Source: Guillardia theta CCMP2712
Taxonomy: Eukaryota; Cryptophyceae; Pyrenomonadales; Geminigeraceae
Assembly: GCF_000315625.1 (NCBI RefSeq)
Contig: NW_005434670.1
Span: 131,056-171,645, forward strand
Length of the DNA stretch: 40,590 nucleotides
Reading direction: 5' to 3'
The position numbers and the translations under genes are program-made. The notes beneath the pieces were generated by a model that did no database searches, was not told the origin of the DNA, and saw nothing but the letters and a program-made list of their open reading frames with translations. Below are positions 11,701-22,705 of the stretch, piece after piece; the first letter of the stretch is position 1; the number at the start of each line of letters is the position of its first letter.

Positions 11701-12167
11701 TTGATCGTACATGATTGTGATCATCCGAGGCATGACGATGTGAGGCAACAAGAGCATCTGTTACTACTGCATTGGGAAGCACCGAGAACTCTCCGTTTTG
11801 ATCAGGAGAGCTTGCATTCTGCTGGGATGATGGAAAGAATTCGACCATCTTGAGTTGGCCTTCGAGGTTTTCAAGGAATTTCAGCTTCTGCTCTAAGACG
11901 CCCAATCGCTCTCTTGCTCGAGATTTCAGTCCCTTCTTGAAACTGCACCATCCCATCTTCAACAAACACTCGGAAGGTTCATCATACACACCTCGTCAAT
12001 GCTGTCTGGTCTTGCTCTATTCGCAACACCTGGGGGGTGTGAGGGTTTCCTGCCCGAGATTCCTCATCGGCTTGTAGAAAATCATGTGTCACATCAACGA
12101 CTTGAGAGTTTTGTTCAGCCGTCGAAGACAGTCGAGGTGTTTCCATCTCATCAGCTTTGTCCTCCAT
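5736..12167 (-). CDS. four-domain voltage-gated cation channel (Cav/Nav/NALCN superfamily)
   Basis: Five exons (12167-11992, 11942-11606, 11552-11474, 11417-11325, 11278-5736) give 2075 residues in phase. The 11605-11553 intron uses a GC donor. The N-terminal ~225 residues are cytosolic with a short coiled coil. Four six-helix repeats follow. S4 helices are well charged in repeat I (IRSFRLLRLLKYMMRMR), III (FRLGRALRPLRLMKR) and IV (ARAARVARVLRLMKMFRPLR), and poor in II (LRMYRLM). Aligned pore residues are Asp570 (QVAAPDSS), Asp877 (LLVGDSW), Lys1278 (RINTIKY) and Asp1555 (MIIGDEW), a D/D/K/D ring. The repeat I turret holds DLNNDGVVNATD, a dockerin-type loop, at 521-532. The C-terminus (about 450 residues) is long and basic with no domain I can name. 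The position-III lysine recalls Nav (DEKA) and NALCN (EEKE), so sodium or mixed cation permeation is plausible but inferred. It probably acts in the plasma membrane or a flagellar membrane. Confidence 0.9.
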
Positions 12168-12640
12168 GATCTATGTAGGGTCGGTTCCTGTTAAGACCTT
12201 CCTTCTGCCTAATAGCATGTTCACTACCAGCAATAGATAGCAAATGATACACAAGAGCCCACCTGAGTTTACCTTCTCTGCTTCGCCCTCACAAGCTGAG
12301 TTGCAGCATGGTCATGGCGGCTGTTTTTACCTTCCACGCAACCCTGGTATACAAATCTGACCGTCGCTGGCAGATGAATTTCTCGACTGATACAGCGATG
12401 GAGAGGACAAGAGCTCGATCTCTCGCCTGCTCACGGTAGGTGAGAGATACTTCCTTTCCTCAAGCTAGATGTCTCCTCTCCTCCTCCCATGGCCGCAACG
12501 AGCCGCCCTCTCGGTCTTGGCCATGCCCAGGCAATGGCTGGCGGTTGAGGTAAAGGGATCAAGATCGTAGGGTCACCGGGTGGGGTAGGAAGATAGTCAA
12601 GGAGGGGGTCACGGGTCATATCAAAGAGTAGGGTGATGGC
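12168..12640. other. upstream region of the channel gene, no gene seen
   Basis: Intergenic sequence between the channel start codon and GC-rich island II. No open frame with coding character was found on either strand. It should contain the channel promoter, but no clear TATA or initiator element stands out. Confidence 0.5.
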
Positions 12641-13260
12641 AGCGGAAAGGGGGGGTCAAGGTTAGGCAATAGGATGATAAAAGTTGCATACTAATCGGAA
12701 GTTCACAGAGGGAGTAAATCAGTCACCGTCACCGTGACACGGCCGGGCCCCGGGCCGCGGCGCCGGCAGGCTGGGCATGGCCGGGCCGTGGGCCCCGGGC
12801 CGGCGGCGGGCGGCGCGGCCCACGGCCCGGCCAGGCAGTACGGTCACGGGCCGTGCCACTGACCGGCCCCGTGACCGTCGGACTATACTCAGCCGTGCCC
12901 CCTGTGACTCGGCGCCGTTCGCACGGTGTAATTTGAGTAAAAAAGTTCATCGCAGGGCAGTCCGTTCATTGGAAGCCTGCCGTGATATCGTACTTACCGT
13001 TAGCCTAGTACCCGGTCCGACGGACTGGCTCCGGCGAGCACGGGTCCGGGCCCCGCGCCGCCCCGCTTTAGTAGGCTAACTGACCGTCGGACGTCCCCCC
13101 CCCCCCGGCGTGGCAGAGCCGCCACTGGACTCGGGAGTCGGAACTTCGCGGCCGGGCCCGGCCTTCAAGTCAGTGACTTCGCCTAAGAAGTTTGTCGGGC
13201 GAATGGGGCACGTGCGGGGAAGGGGAATCAGGTCCGACAGGGTAGGGTAGTCAAAGGTAC
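12640..13260. repeat. GC-rich repeat island II
   Basis: Extremely GC-rich stretch with many GTCACGG/CCGTGAC and GGGCCCGG words, interrupted by the AT-rich string GAGTAAAAAAGTTCATCG at 12933-12950. Its reverse complement resembles the AACTTTTACTCAA sequence of island III. It also contains AGTAGGCTAACTGACCG near 13071 and a homopolymeric C run near 13096. Long frames here (for example 13076-13615 on the minus strand) lack ATG starts and coding character. It appears to belong to the same family as islands I and III. Confidence 0.5.
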
Positions 13261-13551
13261 AATGAAGGGGTGGGTATTGAATCCACAATGAGCAGGAAGG
13301 CAGACGAACGGAGGCGACGAGAACGAGAGAACGAGAGATGGGAAGAGACAAGGTGAGAGGCAGAGGCGAACATGATGCGAGGAGAGACACGCGAGCAGTC
13401 GCCGACACGTCAAAGTGCTGATACGAGATGATCCTGATGTGTAAAATGAGATGCGTGACGAAGGTGAATGGTGAGAGTGCGATGTAGGGTTGTTGATGCA
13501 TGAGGAACTTGATGGGTTGACACAAGACCGCTGTGAAGTGGATTGATGTTG

Positions 13552-15227
13552 ATGTCAGACAACAATTCCATGAGCGCCTGTTCTTTCCTTCATTCCTTTC
13601 TGTGTTTCCATGCACTTTCCTCTCCTAGGTGTCACTCAACGGCATCTGACATTATGTGCAAAGATTGTTTGCAGTCACGGAAAACAACATCTACAAACCG
13701 CAATTCGAGCCATCGGAAACTTTGATAATTTTACATGCCACAGAAGACAACAGGGCGAATGCAAGCTATGACGAATATTCGGACGAGCTCAACGAGATTT
13801 TGGGAAAGCAAGTTACCTCAACCGTGTTTGTTGTTGATTGTACACCACTGGTGAGCATTCTGTCCAGCGGGATCTCTTCTGATGTGATTTCCTGTCCTTT
13901 AGATGAAGGAATGGCCAAGAGAGTTGGCGTCGAGGTCGCTCGGGCCGGTAGGTCGTGGCTCGTTGCCTGACATCTCTTGTCCTGTAGGACGCATGTCTTT
14001 GCATGACCTCCTGTTGTTCTACCCGCAGGTCACGAAGCCTGTTGCAAGGATGCTGCAGAAGTTGAACGCACAGAAGATAACATTCCTCGTGTGTGGAGAA
14101 GCAGCAAGCTTGACGGTGATGAAGATGGTTGCCAACAATGTCTGTCGGGTGATGAGATTACGACTGTTGCGACGAGTTGCTAATACTTGTCTCCTCCTCC
14201 TCCTCTCCTCCTCTCCTTCTCTCCTCTCCTCCTCTCCTCTCATCCTCTCATCCTCCTCCTCCTCTCCTCCTCCTCCTCTTTTGTTTGCACATCCTTCTTT
14301 CCGTCACCGTCCTCCTTTCCCACTCCCGCGCTCGCTTTTCTGCCCCTCACGGTTTCAGGATTCCATCTCTGGAATCGTCTTTTTCCTCGAGGACGTTTTC
14401 ATCGTGCCTGCACAGATCAAACAACAACTTGCAACTGCTCAAAGTTTGTTTCGGCATGATAATTTATCTTACTTGTGACTGGCCCCCTTCATCAGAAACA
14501 TCGATCAAGTCTGCCGTTATCTCTCCTGTAAATCTCTTTGACTCAAATACCTGTTGTCTATGTGTTGGATTCTCGTTTTCTTGTTTCTTTCATTGTTCTT
14601 GCTCTATTTGATTGTTTCTTTGTGTTTCTCTTCTCCTGTTTGTGTTGTTTTTCCTCAGCGAAAATTCAAACATTTCACATGTGGACAATTCTCAGGACCT
14701 TGCCATATCACAACGAACTAGCGAATCGCTGCAAAGCTTCATGGACGGCGTGTCTTGCTATCAATCAAGTGATTTCCTTGACGTCGACTTGTCTTGGACT
14801 CATATCACAGCGCAGGCAAGCTGCCCGACTTGCTCGTCAGGTGTCTTGTACAGATGCAAGGCGCAGACCAGCCAGACATGGAGGAAGTTGAAGGAGGAAA
14901 GATAATCATTGTCGCCGAGGTTGAGTTCAAGATTGACAGTAGAACCAAACAGGCAAGCAAGCTTCCATGCATTGTCATCACATTACAGCATCGTTCTCTT
15001 GTCATTACATAACATCATCATCCACGCAGGTGGTTCAGGATGTCACCTACGTAAAAGAGCTCAACCTGGAAGATGAGAAAGCAGAGGAGAAAGAGGAAAC
15101 TCCACAGGAGGAGCAGCAGCAGGAGCTTCTTGGAACTTACATGTCACCTATTGAAAACCTTGCGAGTTCAACCAACAACATCTCCCTTGACAACTCAAAA
15201 GAAAGTTCTCACAGGATTCATAGGTAA
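13552..15227 (+). CDS. hypothetical protein, possibly alpha/beta-hydrolase-like fold
   Basis: Eight exons (13552-13579, 13675-13850, 13903-13947, 14029-14139, 14359-14474, 14659-14815, 14854-14952, 15030-15227) give 309 residues with every junction in phase. The first exon is the least certain. The N-terminal half contains SETLIILHATEDNRANASYD, VTSTVFVVDCTPL, KLNAQKITFLVCGEAASLTV and SISGIVFFLEDVF. This strand-turn-helix rhythm recalls alpha/beta hydrolases, but the nucleophile elbow would be CGEAA rather than GxSxG, so catalysis is unlikely. A Ser-rich middle follows, then KIIIVAEVEFKID and an acidic Glu/Gln-rich tail. Two introns (14816-14853 and 14953-15029) begin GCAAGC after CAG, so they are GC-AG introns. 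I do not recognise a family. The next gene starts 122 bp downstream on the same strand. Confidence 0.6.
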
Positions 15228-15348
15228 TGCTGCCTGCCTGCCTGCCTACCTCTCTCCTCTCTTTCCCTACTTTCTCACGTGTTCTTTTGCTCTTCAAGAG
15301 CTGACTTACGAACTCCTCAGACTGCGTGGAGGAGACGTCGTCTCCGGC

Positions 15349-18300
15349 ATGATGGGGGTCTTGGTGAGAAACATCCCTCTATCTTTCTCCCCCTCCTCCC
15401 TTCCTCCCTTCCGTGATCTCTACCCCTCTCCCTCCCCCTCCTTCTCTCGCTCCCTTCCCGCCCACCTCCAATCGTCTCCATCACCATCTTCATCTCCATC
15501 TTCATCTCCATCTTCATCTTCATCTCCATCTCCATCTTCATCTTCATCTTCATCTCCATCACCATCTTCATCTTCATCTCCATCACCATCTTCATCTTCA
15601 TCTCCATCACCATCTTCATCTCCATCACCATCTTCATCTTCATCTCCATCTGCATCTGCATCTCCTTGCCTCTCCTTCTCTTCTTCTCCTCTTGACTTGT
15701 CAAACTATCAGCTGGGCAAGGAGACTGCGATGCCCAACAAGCTCTACAAGAATGTCATCGGAGACGCCTCAGGTAGACGCCAGCTTGGCCGAGGAGAGAG
15801 GGAGAGCTGAGAAACCTCTGCAGGGACCATCTCCATCATCTACTCTCAAGCTCTCCGACAGGCCGCAAACTTCCAGCGAGGAGGCACGTACCGACTGTCC
15901 GGGCAGGTTCAGGCAGCGCAGGGTCACTTCCTCCTCCTCCTGTCCTCATGCTCTCCAGCAAGGTCGAAGGTGCTGGAGGACAAGGTCGACGGCTACGCGG
16001 CCGCTGTCTCAGCCTCACACCCCAACGCCACCTCCTCCTTCACGCGCTACTTCGGCGTCCTCCTCCTGCGCGGCTCCAAGTGCGTCCTGGTGCGCAGCAA
16101 GGAGCAGCCGGCGAGATGGGAGGGGCTCAGGATACCCATGGAGAGGATGAAGGGGACGGAGACGATGGAGGAAGCGGCGGTCCGAGCCGTCTGCGAGCAG
16201 TGCGACTTGAGGGAGGAGGAGTTGAGGATATGCCGTGAGATGCCTCCTAGCGTCTTCTACCGCAGGGCCGAGGGAGGAGGGAAGGAGGTCGTCACGATCT
16301 TTACGGGGTTTGCGACGTTTCCTCCCCCTGAAGACGGAGCCATGGACGACGAGGTTTGAGCGGTCGGTGTAGGGAGGGAGGGGAGTGACGGGCATGCAGG
16401 AGGAGGAGGAGGACGAAGACGACCTGTACGACTGGTTCTCGTTCGAGAGCGCCTTCGCGCAGCTGAAAACGGAGGAAGAGAGAGAGGTCATGAAGAGCAT
16501 TGCGCAGCAGCTTCAGCGGGCTCACGACGCCGGCATCCTCCATGTGGCTCCATGGCAGCGGGGAGGAGTGTTCGGTGCCAGATTCCTGAGGAGTCAACTC
16601 AACTTCGATCCGAGGAGCAGGCAGGACGCGGGGGGCGCGTTTCCCCTCTCCTCCACCTCCTCAGCTCCTTCCCTTCCCAACTTCAGCCTCAACCCTTCGA
16701 GCTCTCCAAACTTCTCTCTTGCTCCTGCAGTCGCAAAGAGCGGCAAAGGAGCATCTGCAGACCTTCTAGCCAGTGCCCTGAGCGGTGCTGCAGCGAGCGC
16801 AGGAGGAGGAGAAGGAGGAGGAGGGTCTAGGAAGAGGCTGCCGGTCACCCTGCTGTCCGGGTTCCTCGGGGCGGGCAAGACGACATTGCTGCAGCACATC
16901 CTCACGAACCAGCAGGGCATGCGAGTCGCCCTGCTAGTCAACGATCTCTCCGACGTCAACGTGGACGCGGCGCTAGTGGGAGCTCCGAGCTTCAGCGTGA
17001 CGAGGCAGGAGGAGGACCTGGTCGAGCTCTCCAACGGCTGCATCTGCTGCGTCCTCCGCAACGACCTGCTGCGCGAGATCCGACGGATTGCGAGCTCGGG
17101 GCACTTTGACTACCTGCTGGTGGAGAGCACGGGGGCTGGTGACCCTGCGCACGTCGCCGACACGTTCAGCTTCGAGGACGACTCGGGCTTCAAGCTTGAC
17201 ACCGTCGCTCAGCTGGACACAATCGTGACCGTCTGCGATGGCAGCTCGCTGCTACGGGAGCTGAGAAACCCCGCGGACGTGAAGGGCCAGGCGGAGGCGC
17301 TGGGGAGGATGACCGTCGCGCAGCTCATGGCGCAGCAGGTGAGATTCAGCTGGGGTGAGAGGTGGGCGGTTCTGAGCTGAGCTGGCAGATTGAGTTTGCG
17401 GACGTGATTGTGCTGAACAAGATCGACCTGTTGGACGCTCCCTCGCTGGCGCTCGCGCATGCTCTCCTCAAGGAGCTCAATCCGGCTGCAGAGGTCTGTC
17501 CCAGCAAGAGGAGCGTGGTGGACTTGAACAAGATCCTCAACACCGGCAAGTACGAGAGGCGATCGAGCACAGCGTCCCTCCTCAGCAGGCATCAGGACCT
17601 TCCTCCTGCCTCAGGCGTCTGCACCCGCCCCGGGTGCGACAACCACGAGCACGGGCACGAGCACGAGCATGGTGGCATCGCCGGCCACAAGTCGGAGGCA
17701 GAGAGGATGGGAATAACGAGCTTCGTCTTCCGCCACAGGCGCCCCTTCCATCCGCAGCGGCTCTTCCTCCTTGCTCAGTCGTTCGAGTCTCGGTATTTAC
17801 TCTTCTCCCTCCCCCCCTCCCCTTCTCCGCTCTGATGATCCCTACTGGGTTACTCTACTCATCCTGCTCCTCCTCCTCCCTCTATGACTGCTTCTCAGCG
17901 TCGGCAAGAGCGTGCTCCGCAGCAAGGGCTTTGTGTGGATTGCAACGAGGCCGGATGTGAGCGTTTGCTCTTGCTCCTGTTACGATTCTCACCTGTCCTC
18001 CAGCTCATGGGCCAGTGGAGTCAGGTTCCTCCCCAGCAGCATTGTGGGATCATGACTTGTGCTGCAGGCTGCATCCAACGTGGAGGTGCGAGCTGGGGAG
18101 CCCTGGTAACATCCGAACTGCTTCCTCCTCCTCGTCCTCCCTTGAGCTCCTCCTCCATTTCGTCTTTCTCTTCCTTCTAGCTGACGCAAGCCAGGTGGGC
18201 CATGGTGGATAAGAAGGAATGGCCCCAGGGGATGGAGCAGGAGGTTTTCAGCACGGGGGTGAGATCCTTCCTGCAGCAGCTCCTGACCTGATGTGCACTT

Positions 18301-18414
18301 GTAGCTGTGGGATGACAAGTACGGGGATCGACAGCAAGAGATAGTCATCATAGGCATCGACATGGACGATGAGCTTGTAAGGTCGCAGTTCGCAGAGTGC
18401 ATACTTACAGGTAC

Positions 18415-18449
<35 letters not shown>

Positions 18450-18614
18450 ATCGTTTCCCTTCCTCCAGCCCTCGAGTTTCTCCCTGCCTGATCGTCCCCT
18501 CCACATGACTCTCTTGGTGTGAAAACAGATGCCGAGATGGCCGAAGAATGTCCGGGAGTTGTCTGGCCAACCTTGAAGGATCCATGGCCGACCTGGGAAA
18601 CTGAGGAAGAGTAA
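15349..18614 (+). CDS. Nudix-like domain fused to a CobW/COG0523 zinc-chaperone GTPase
   Basis: Twelve exons (15349-15363, 15712-15772, 15824-15922, 15959-16353, 16400-17338, 17389-17792, 17899-17956, 18004-18024, 18068-18105, 18195-18258, 18305-18410, 18529-18614) give 761 residues in phase. Residues ~80-230 resemble a Nudix fold (RYFGVLLLRGSKCVLVRSKE; PARWEGLRIP), but the Nudix box is degenerate (MEEAAVRAVCEQC). After a Ser/Pro linker comes the GTPase: Walker A GFLGAGKTT (344-352), the metal-binding CICC (404-407), ESTGAGDP, and the guanine-specificity LNKIDLL. A His-rich loop (NHEHGHEHEHGG) follows. The CobW C-terminal domain ends in LWDDKYGDRQQEIVIIGID. Known relatives deliver zinc or other metals to client enzymes using GTP. 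Location is unclear, as there is no leader. The Nudix-like part is probably non-catalytic. Starting at the ATG at 15349 gives only five residues in exon 1, so the start is tentative. Confidence 0.88.
15477..15660 (+). repeat. hexanucleotide-type microsatellite in intron 1 of the Nudix-CobW gene
   Basis: Tandem mixture of CATCTT, CATCTC and CATCAC units in blocks, wholly inside the 348-nt first intron (15364-15711), which is far longer than the other introns of this gene. The pyrimidine-rich strand is the sense strand. Confidence 0.85.
18416..18448 (+). repeat. (CTG)n microsatellite in an intron
   Basis: Eleven CTG units directly after the splice donor of the last intron (18411-18528) of the Nudix-CobW gene. 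CTG tracts are expansion-prone and can form hairpins in RNA. Because it is intronic, no protein change results. Confidence 0.9.
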
Positions 18615-18966
18615 AATCGCTACTAGAGTCGAATTCTCCCTGCAAATCTTTACACCTCAAGTATGACACTCTACATTCCTGTTTGAAAACTCCTGATAGT
18701 CTACGTCTACATGAAGCCAAGTCATGCGAAACTGAATCTCTTTCCCATGTTGATCATTTTGCGACTGGCATTGTATACCGGCATGATTCACAGTTGTCGC
18801 AGAAGTGAAATATCATTGAGTTCACCACCCTTGCAAAGACCAGGGTAACATGAAAACATCAGAGTTTTCGAGTAACTTTTCGACCTGTATTGGAGACATA
18901 AAACTTCGCTACCCAACTTCCAGGTAGATTCGACCCGACCCTGTCGAGGATGGGAAAATTCCATCT
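18615..18966. other. convergent intergenic region, no gene seen
   Basis: This stretch lies between the stop of the Nudix-CobW gene and the stop of the acidic-protein gene on the other strand. A minus-strand frame at 18788-19102 overlaps a real intron and terminal exon, and has no coding character beyond them. It presumably holds both 3' untranslated regions. Confidence 0.5.
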
Positions 18967-20269
18967 TTATCGGGTTCTGTGCTTCTTTTGGGGGCTGGAA
19001 TCGAATCCTGAAATCACAATTCAGCACCGCAATACAGCGTCCGAGTGGACAAATTTCACATAGCATGAGGTGACCAAAGGGACAAGGACTCACCATCTTC
19101 ATCCTCTTCTACCTCCCCATACTCTCCGTCTCCGAACTCTTCCCCTCCGATGCCGAATGGAAACTGGCCCATTCCACTTCCATCATCGATCTGCACGCCA
19201 ATTATCAGGGATCCGCAAAGAGACCCACATTTCTACTTACAAAATCTCCTCCTTCAACTCCCACATCCACCCCCTCCTCCTCCTCTTCCTCCTCCTCCTC
19301 CTCCTCCTCCTCCTCCTCATCTCCCCCTTCAAAGTTTTCTATGATTCCTGCAATCATATTGCCTTGATCGATACCGGCAGCCTTAAATGGCCCAAGTCAG
19401 AATGATACAATGGTGTTAGAGCAGAGATAGATGCCACGTGCAATAAATTCACCTCAATATCGTCAATTGCACCGGCGTCGAAGACTTCCTCTTCTCCCTC
19501 TTCCTCTTCTCCCTCAACTTCTTCCCCTTCCCCTTCATCTCCCTCCTCCTCTTCTCCCTCCTCGTCGTCTACAACTGTAAGCCAAGGAAACAAAGTTCAC
19601 AGTAAGGACCGAAAGTCTAGCAGGAGTATTACCTCCAGCTTGAAAGGCAGCCGCGTCTACAACGAAAGCATTCCACTGAAATTCAGCAAGTCAGCCTTTC
19701 AAAACCTGATATCAATCGCGCCAACGTACATCTTCCATGTGTAAATCTTCTGCATCCTCCCGAGCCAAAACGATATCGCCGAGGATATCTGACACTGCTA
19801 ACGAATGAGCACAGGGAACATCCCCACCTCACGCATGCCCCCACCTGTCCCAGCATCGGGCGGAGGCAGTTCATGATTGTTCGGGTCCAAAGTTGAAGTG
19901 TCCTGGGAGGTGAAAGAAGTGCGAGTTATTATCTCGCATCCGCCAAGCGCTTATACGCTTCAAATCTAACCATCTTATCATGGTCCAGACCCCACACGTC
20001 GACCCTCATTGCTCCATACTTGGCCAGCAACACAACAGGCCCTCCCAACTGCAAATCGCGTCATGAACTTGCGACGGCTGTTATTGGGTCGAACCACTTT
20101 TGAGATCCATTCCGTATCTTCTATGTCGGCCCATGTCTCCACTGCATTTCCATCGGTCTGACGACATCGTCAGACGCTGACAGGCGACAGCCCCTCGAGC
20201 GGGGAAACAGGAAATGAGGCACAACATATGTACCTTGAGTAAGACGACTTTCACGCCGTTGTCAGCCAT
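18967..20269 (-). CDS. acidic protein of unknown function
   Basis: Ten small exons (20269-20234, 20157-20098, 20048-19971, 19902-19845, 19797-19730, 19675-19633, 19574-19453, 19381-19241, 19190-19094, 19007-18967) give 247 residues with all phases consistent. It starts MADNGVKVVLLK. Recognisable parts are VETWADIEDTEWISK, LGGPVVLLAKYGAMRVDVWG, SDILGDIVLAREDAEDLHME and WNAFVVDAAAFQAG. Two long acidic tracts follow (EEGEEEEGDEGEGEE and a run of about 12 Glu encoded by a GAG/CTC microsatellite at 19276-19320), then a Gly/Phe patch (GQFPFGIGGEEFG) and a basic tail (SPQKKHRTR). No family was recognised. The composition suggests a nuclear or cytosolic adaptor or chaperone-type protein, which is inference only. 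Confidence 0.72.
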
Positions 20270-20489
20270 GCCAGACTGCTTAATTCACGGCTTGTCCTGA
20301 TTCAACTTATTTTGATCCTCTGTTCGGCACCCTCCTTCTGCTCAAGTCTCCTTTCCCCTTCTGCCCCTGCTGATGTTGTTCTTTGTCGTTGCAAGGATGG
20401 TGTGCCTTCTCCTTCCTGCTGCTCGCTTCCTCTCCCTCCTCTTCTCTCACCCCTGCCTCCTCTTCCTCTGTTCCTCGGATTCGCCTCCA

Positions 20490-20517
20490 CCGTATTGAGG
20501 ATTGATCCTCAATACGG
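20490..20517. repeat. perfect 13-bp inverted repeat (hairpin)
   Basis: CCGTATTGAGGAT and its exact reverse complement ATCCTCAATACGG are separated by only TG. The hairpin lies right where pyrimidine-rich flanking sequence gives way to the G-rich, GGGGGTAC-containing start of GC-rich island III. It could be an element terminus, a transcription terminator-like structure or a binding site. Confidence 0.85.
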
Positions 20518-20519
20518 AG

Positions 20520-22110
20520 TATTTGGAGGGGTGCAGAATTGATTGAGGGGGTGGGGGTACTACCTACCGTGTCAACCATGGTATGTTTCATTGGGAAAAG
20601 GGCTTACCGCTTTAAGAGTCGTCCCTGACGTGCATATCACGTGGGGGTGGGGGATGAAGAATTGGGGGTGGGGGTCCAACCCCGATCCTCAGCTTTTGTG
20701 TGGAAAGGCGGGAAAGAAAATCACTCTAAATATAGTTTTAAATTAAAACTTATAAAAGAATCAGTACCAGAAACCAACTTCTTCGTTCTGTACTGGATGT
20801 ACAAAACCCTATACCTCAGGCCTAGAATATATAGTTGTTTTAAACTCGTTCTCCTCAATAAGTAAATATATTGGTACAACTTATTAATAATGACTAAGAT
20901 TAAGTACCAATGAAGGTGATTGTGGTACAAACCGAGAGCATCAGACGCTTCATTTTGTACCAGGTCCGATCTCTTGTTTTTTCAGTACTTATCAGTCGCC
21001 TGAGTGATCGAGTCCGATCAGTCGGCTGCTGGGCCCGGGCCGGCCGCCCGGCGGAAGCGGAGCCGCTGAGCGGCCCGGCGGGCCCCCGGCGGACTCGCCG
21101 CCGCCTCAGTACTTTAGCGGCCGAGTCTCGGCTGAGCTCGCTCCGAGCGGCTCAGTTACGACGGTACTACGGTCGACTCACGCCCCGGCGGCCGCCGGGC
21201 CGAGTCAGGCCGCGGCGGCCGGCGGCGGCCGCGCCCTGAGGCCGGGCCCGGCCGCGTCACCGGGCCCCGATCCGATGATCCGACCGTACGGCGTCACGGC
21301 GTCCGACAGTGGCTCGGAGCCTCCCGACTCCGATCGGCGGCGGCACTGCGCCGGGCAGCCGCGCGGCCGCGCCGCGCGCCTGTTCAACTTGGCAAGGCTA
21401 AGTTGCTTGAACTCAGTTAGCCGGGCTCAGTGGTGACACCCGGTCACCGTGACTCCCGGGGCCTGGCCGGGCCGGGCGCCAAATCGGACTCGCAGGCTCA
21501 GTAAACTTTTACTCAATCCTTTACTCAAAGTTAAGTTAAAAACAGTACGAGGCACGCCGTTGTTTCGGAGTCAGGTGCAGGGGTAGGGGGGTAGGGTACT
21601 GCGGTCGTGTGCCGTGAGTTGTGAAAAATCCAAAAATCTTTTTCAGGTTGAGTAAGGGTAGGGTAGTAGAGGACCCCCCGGTGGTCGCGGGGGGCGGGGT
21701 ACTGCCCTGATCATCGGACGGCGCCGCGGATACCGGGCCGCCGGAGGGGCCCAGTACCCGTAGTACCGTACTACCGGGGTGACCGTATCCCCCCAGGCTG
21801 AGTAGGCTAGTACCCCTAGAGGTGACCGGGGGGTCATCAACTTGCCTTGCAGGGTATCCGAAGTCCTTGTGATGGACCATCGGAGTCAGGGGGGGTGGGT
21901 CCTACTCGGGGTAGTAAAAGGCAGCGGGTGTAGTGGTGCTACTTTGACAGCTACTAGGGTAGGGTGGTCTTTCCGGGAAATGCATACGCTGAGGGGTGTC
22001 TTAGGGAGGTATTAGGAGCATAAGGGTAGGTCGAAATCTGAGGGTCAGTGGGGTACTGTATTTGGAAAGTAGGGTAGGTAGTGGAGTCGGTGGCATGTGG
22101 TGAAATACCC
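20520..22110. repeat. GC-rich repeat island III
   Basis: About 1.6 kb without a credible gene. It begins with GGGTGGGGGTAC, passes through an AT-rich 250-bp part (20710-20960), a very GC-rich core (21010-21480) with CGAGTCCGATCAGTC at 21009-21023, the string TTTACTCAAAGTTAA at 21520-21534, and a G-over-C biased part with repeated GTAGGGTA and GTAGTAC words (21580-22080). It shares exact words with island I and looser ones with island II. No transposase, polymerase or helicase frame was found. Confidence 0.55.
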
Positions 22111-22705
22111 AGGAGGGGTGGGGTGGTAGCCGAGGGGCACCAGAAGAAGGAAAAAAGAAGTCATTGTGGGAGAGAAAAAAAGGAAAAAAAAGAAACACAG
22201 GGAGAGACAACGCTAGTAAAGGTCAAAGCCTTAGGCTCGTATCCAAGTTGTAGCTCCTCGTGTCAAGTGTAGGTTTTCTTTGCGCATTGAGTCAGTAGCA
22301 ATTCAACATCACCGCAACCAGTGTTCTGTGACCTGCCGCACTGCGCGGCAGCCTACTGTTGACTTCGGCAACTTTCTGACAGTCCGCGACGAACACCACA
22401 CATTTGAACAGGGGTTCCTAGTTGCTCCTCAAGCCAAACTCTGCTTTGATACCTCATCTTCCTGTGTACATGCCACTGCCCTTGCTGTTGTTTTTCCTTG
22501 CGATGATGGTTTCGAAGACTTGAATCTCTAGTTCAGCTCAGGAAGTAGATGCGCTATTTTGCAACGTGCATGTCTGAGAGCGGCCTAAGCGTTTAGTTGC
22601 CCACCGAAGGGTTGCAACTTAGAGAAGTTGCTCGGCGCCAGAGAGTGACAGCCTTTCAAATGCGTTGGATTAGACTGCAAGCTGACGGTGCTAAACAGGT
22701 TCTCG
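22111..22705. other. upstream region of the kinase gene, no gene seen
   Basis: It contains a purine-rich A/G tract (22135-22210) and a non-ATG 83-codon frame (22280-22531), which I do not consider coding. It should include the kinase promoter. Confidence 0.4.

Noticed and set aside
13076-13615. 179-codon minus-strand frame across island II
   Set aside because: It starts at GTG, overlaps the first exon of the next gene on the opposite strand and the GC-rich island, and has no domain or codon signature.
13675-14474. Active alpha/beta hydrolase
   Set aside because: The strand pattern is suggestive, but the nucleophile motif GxSxG is replaced by CGEAA and no catalytic triad is visible.
15310-15335. 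A ubiquitin-like C-terminus (LRLRGG) in the open frame just upstream of the Nudix-CobW start
   Set aside because: No ubiquitin fold precedes it, there is no in-frame ATG, and the frame runs into the 3' region of the previous gene. It is a chance match in a probable 5' untranslated region.
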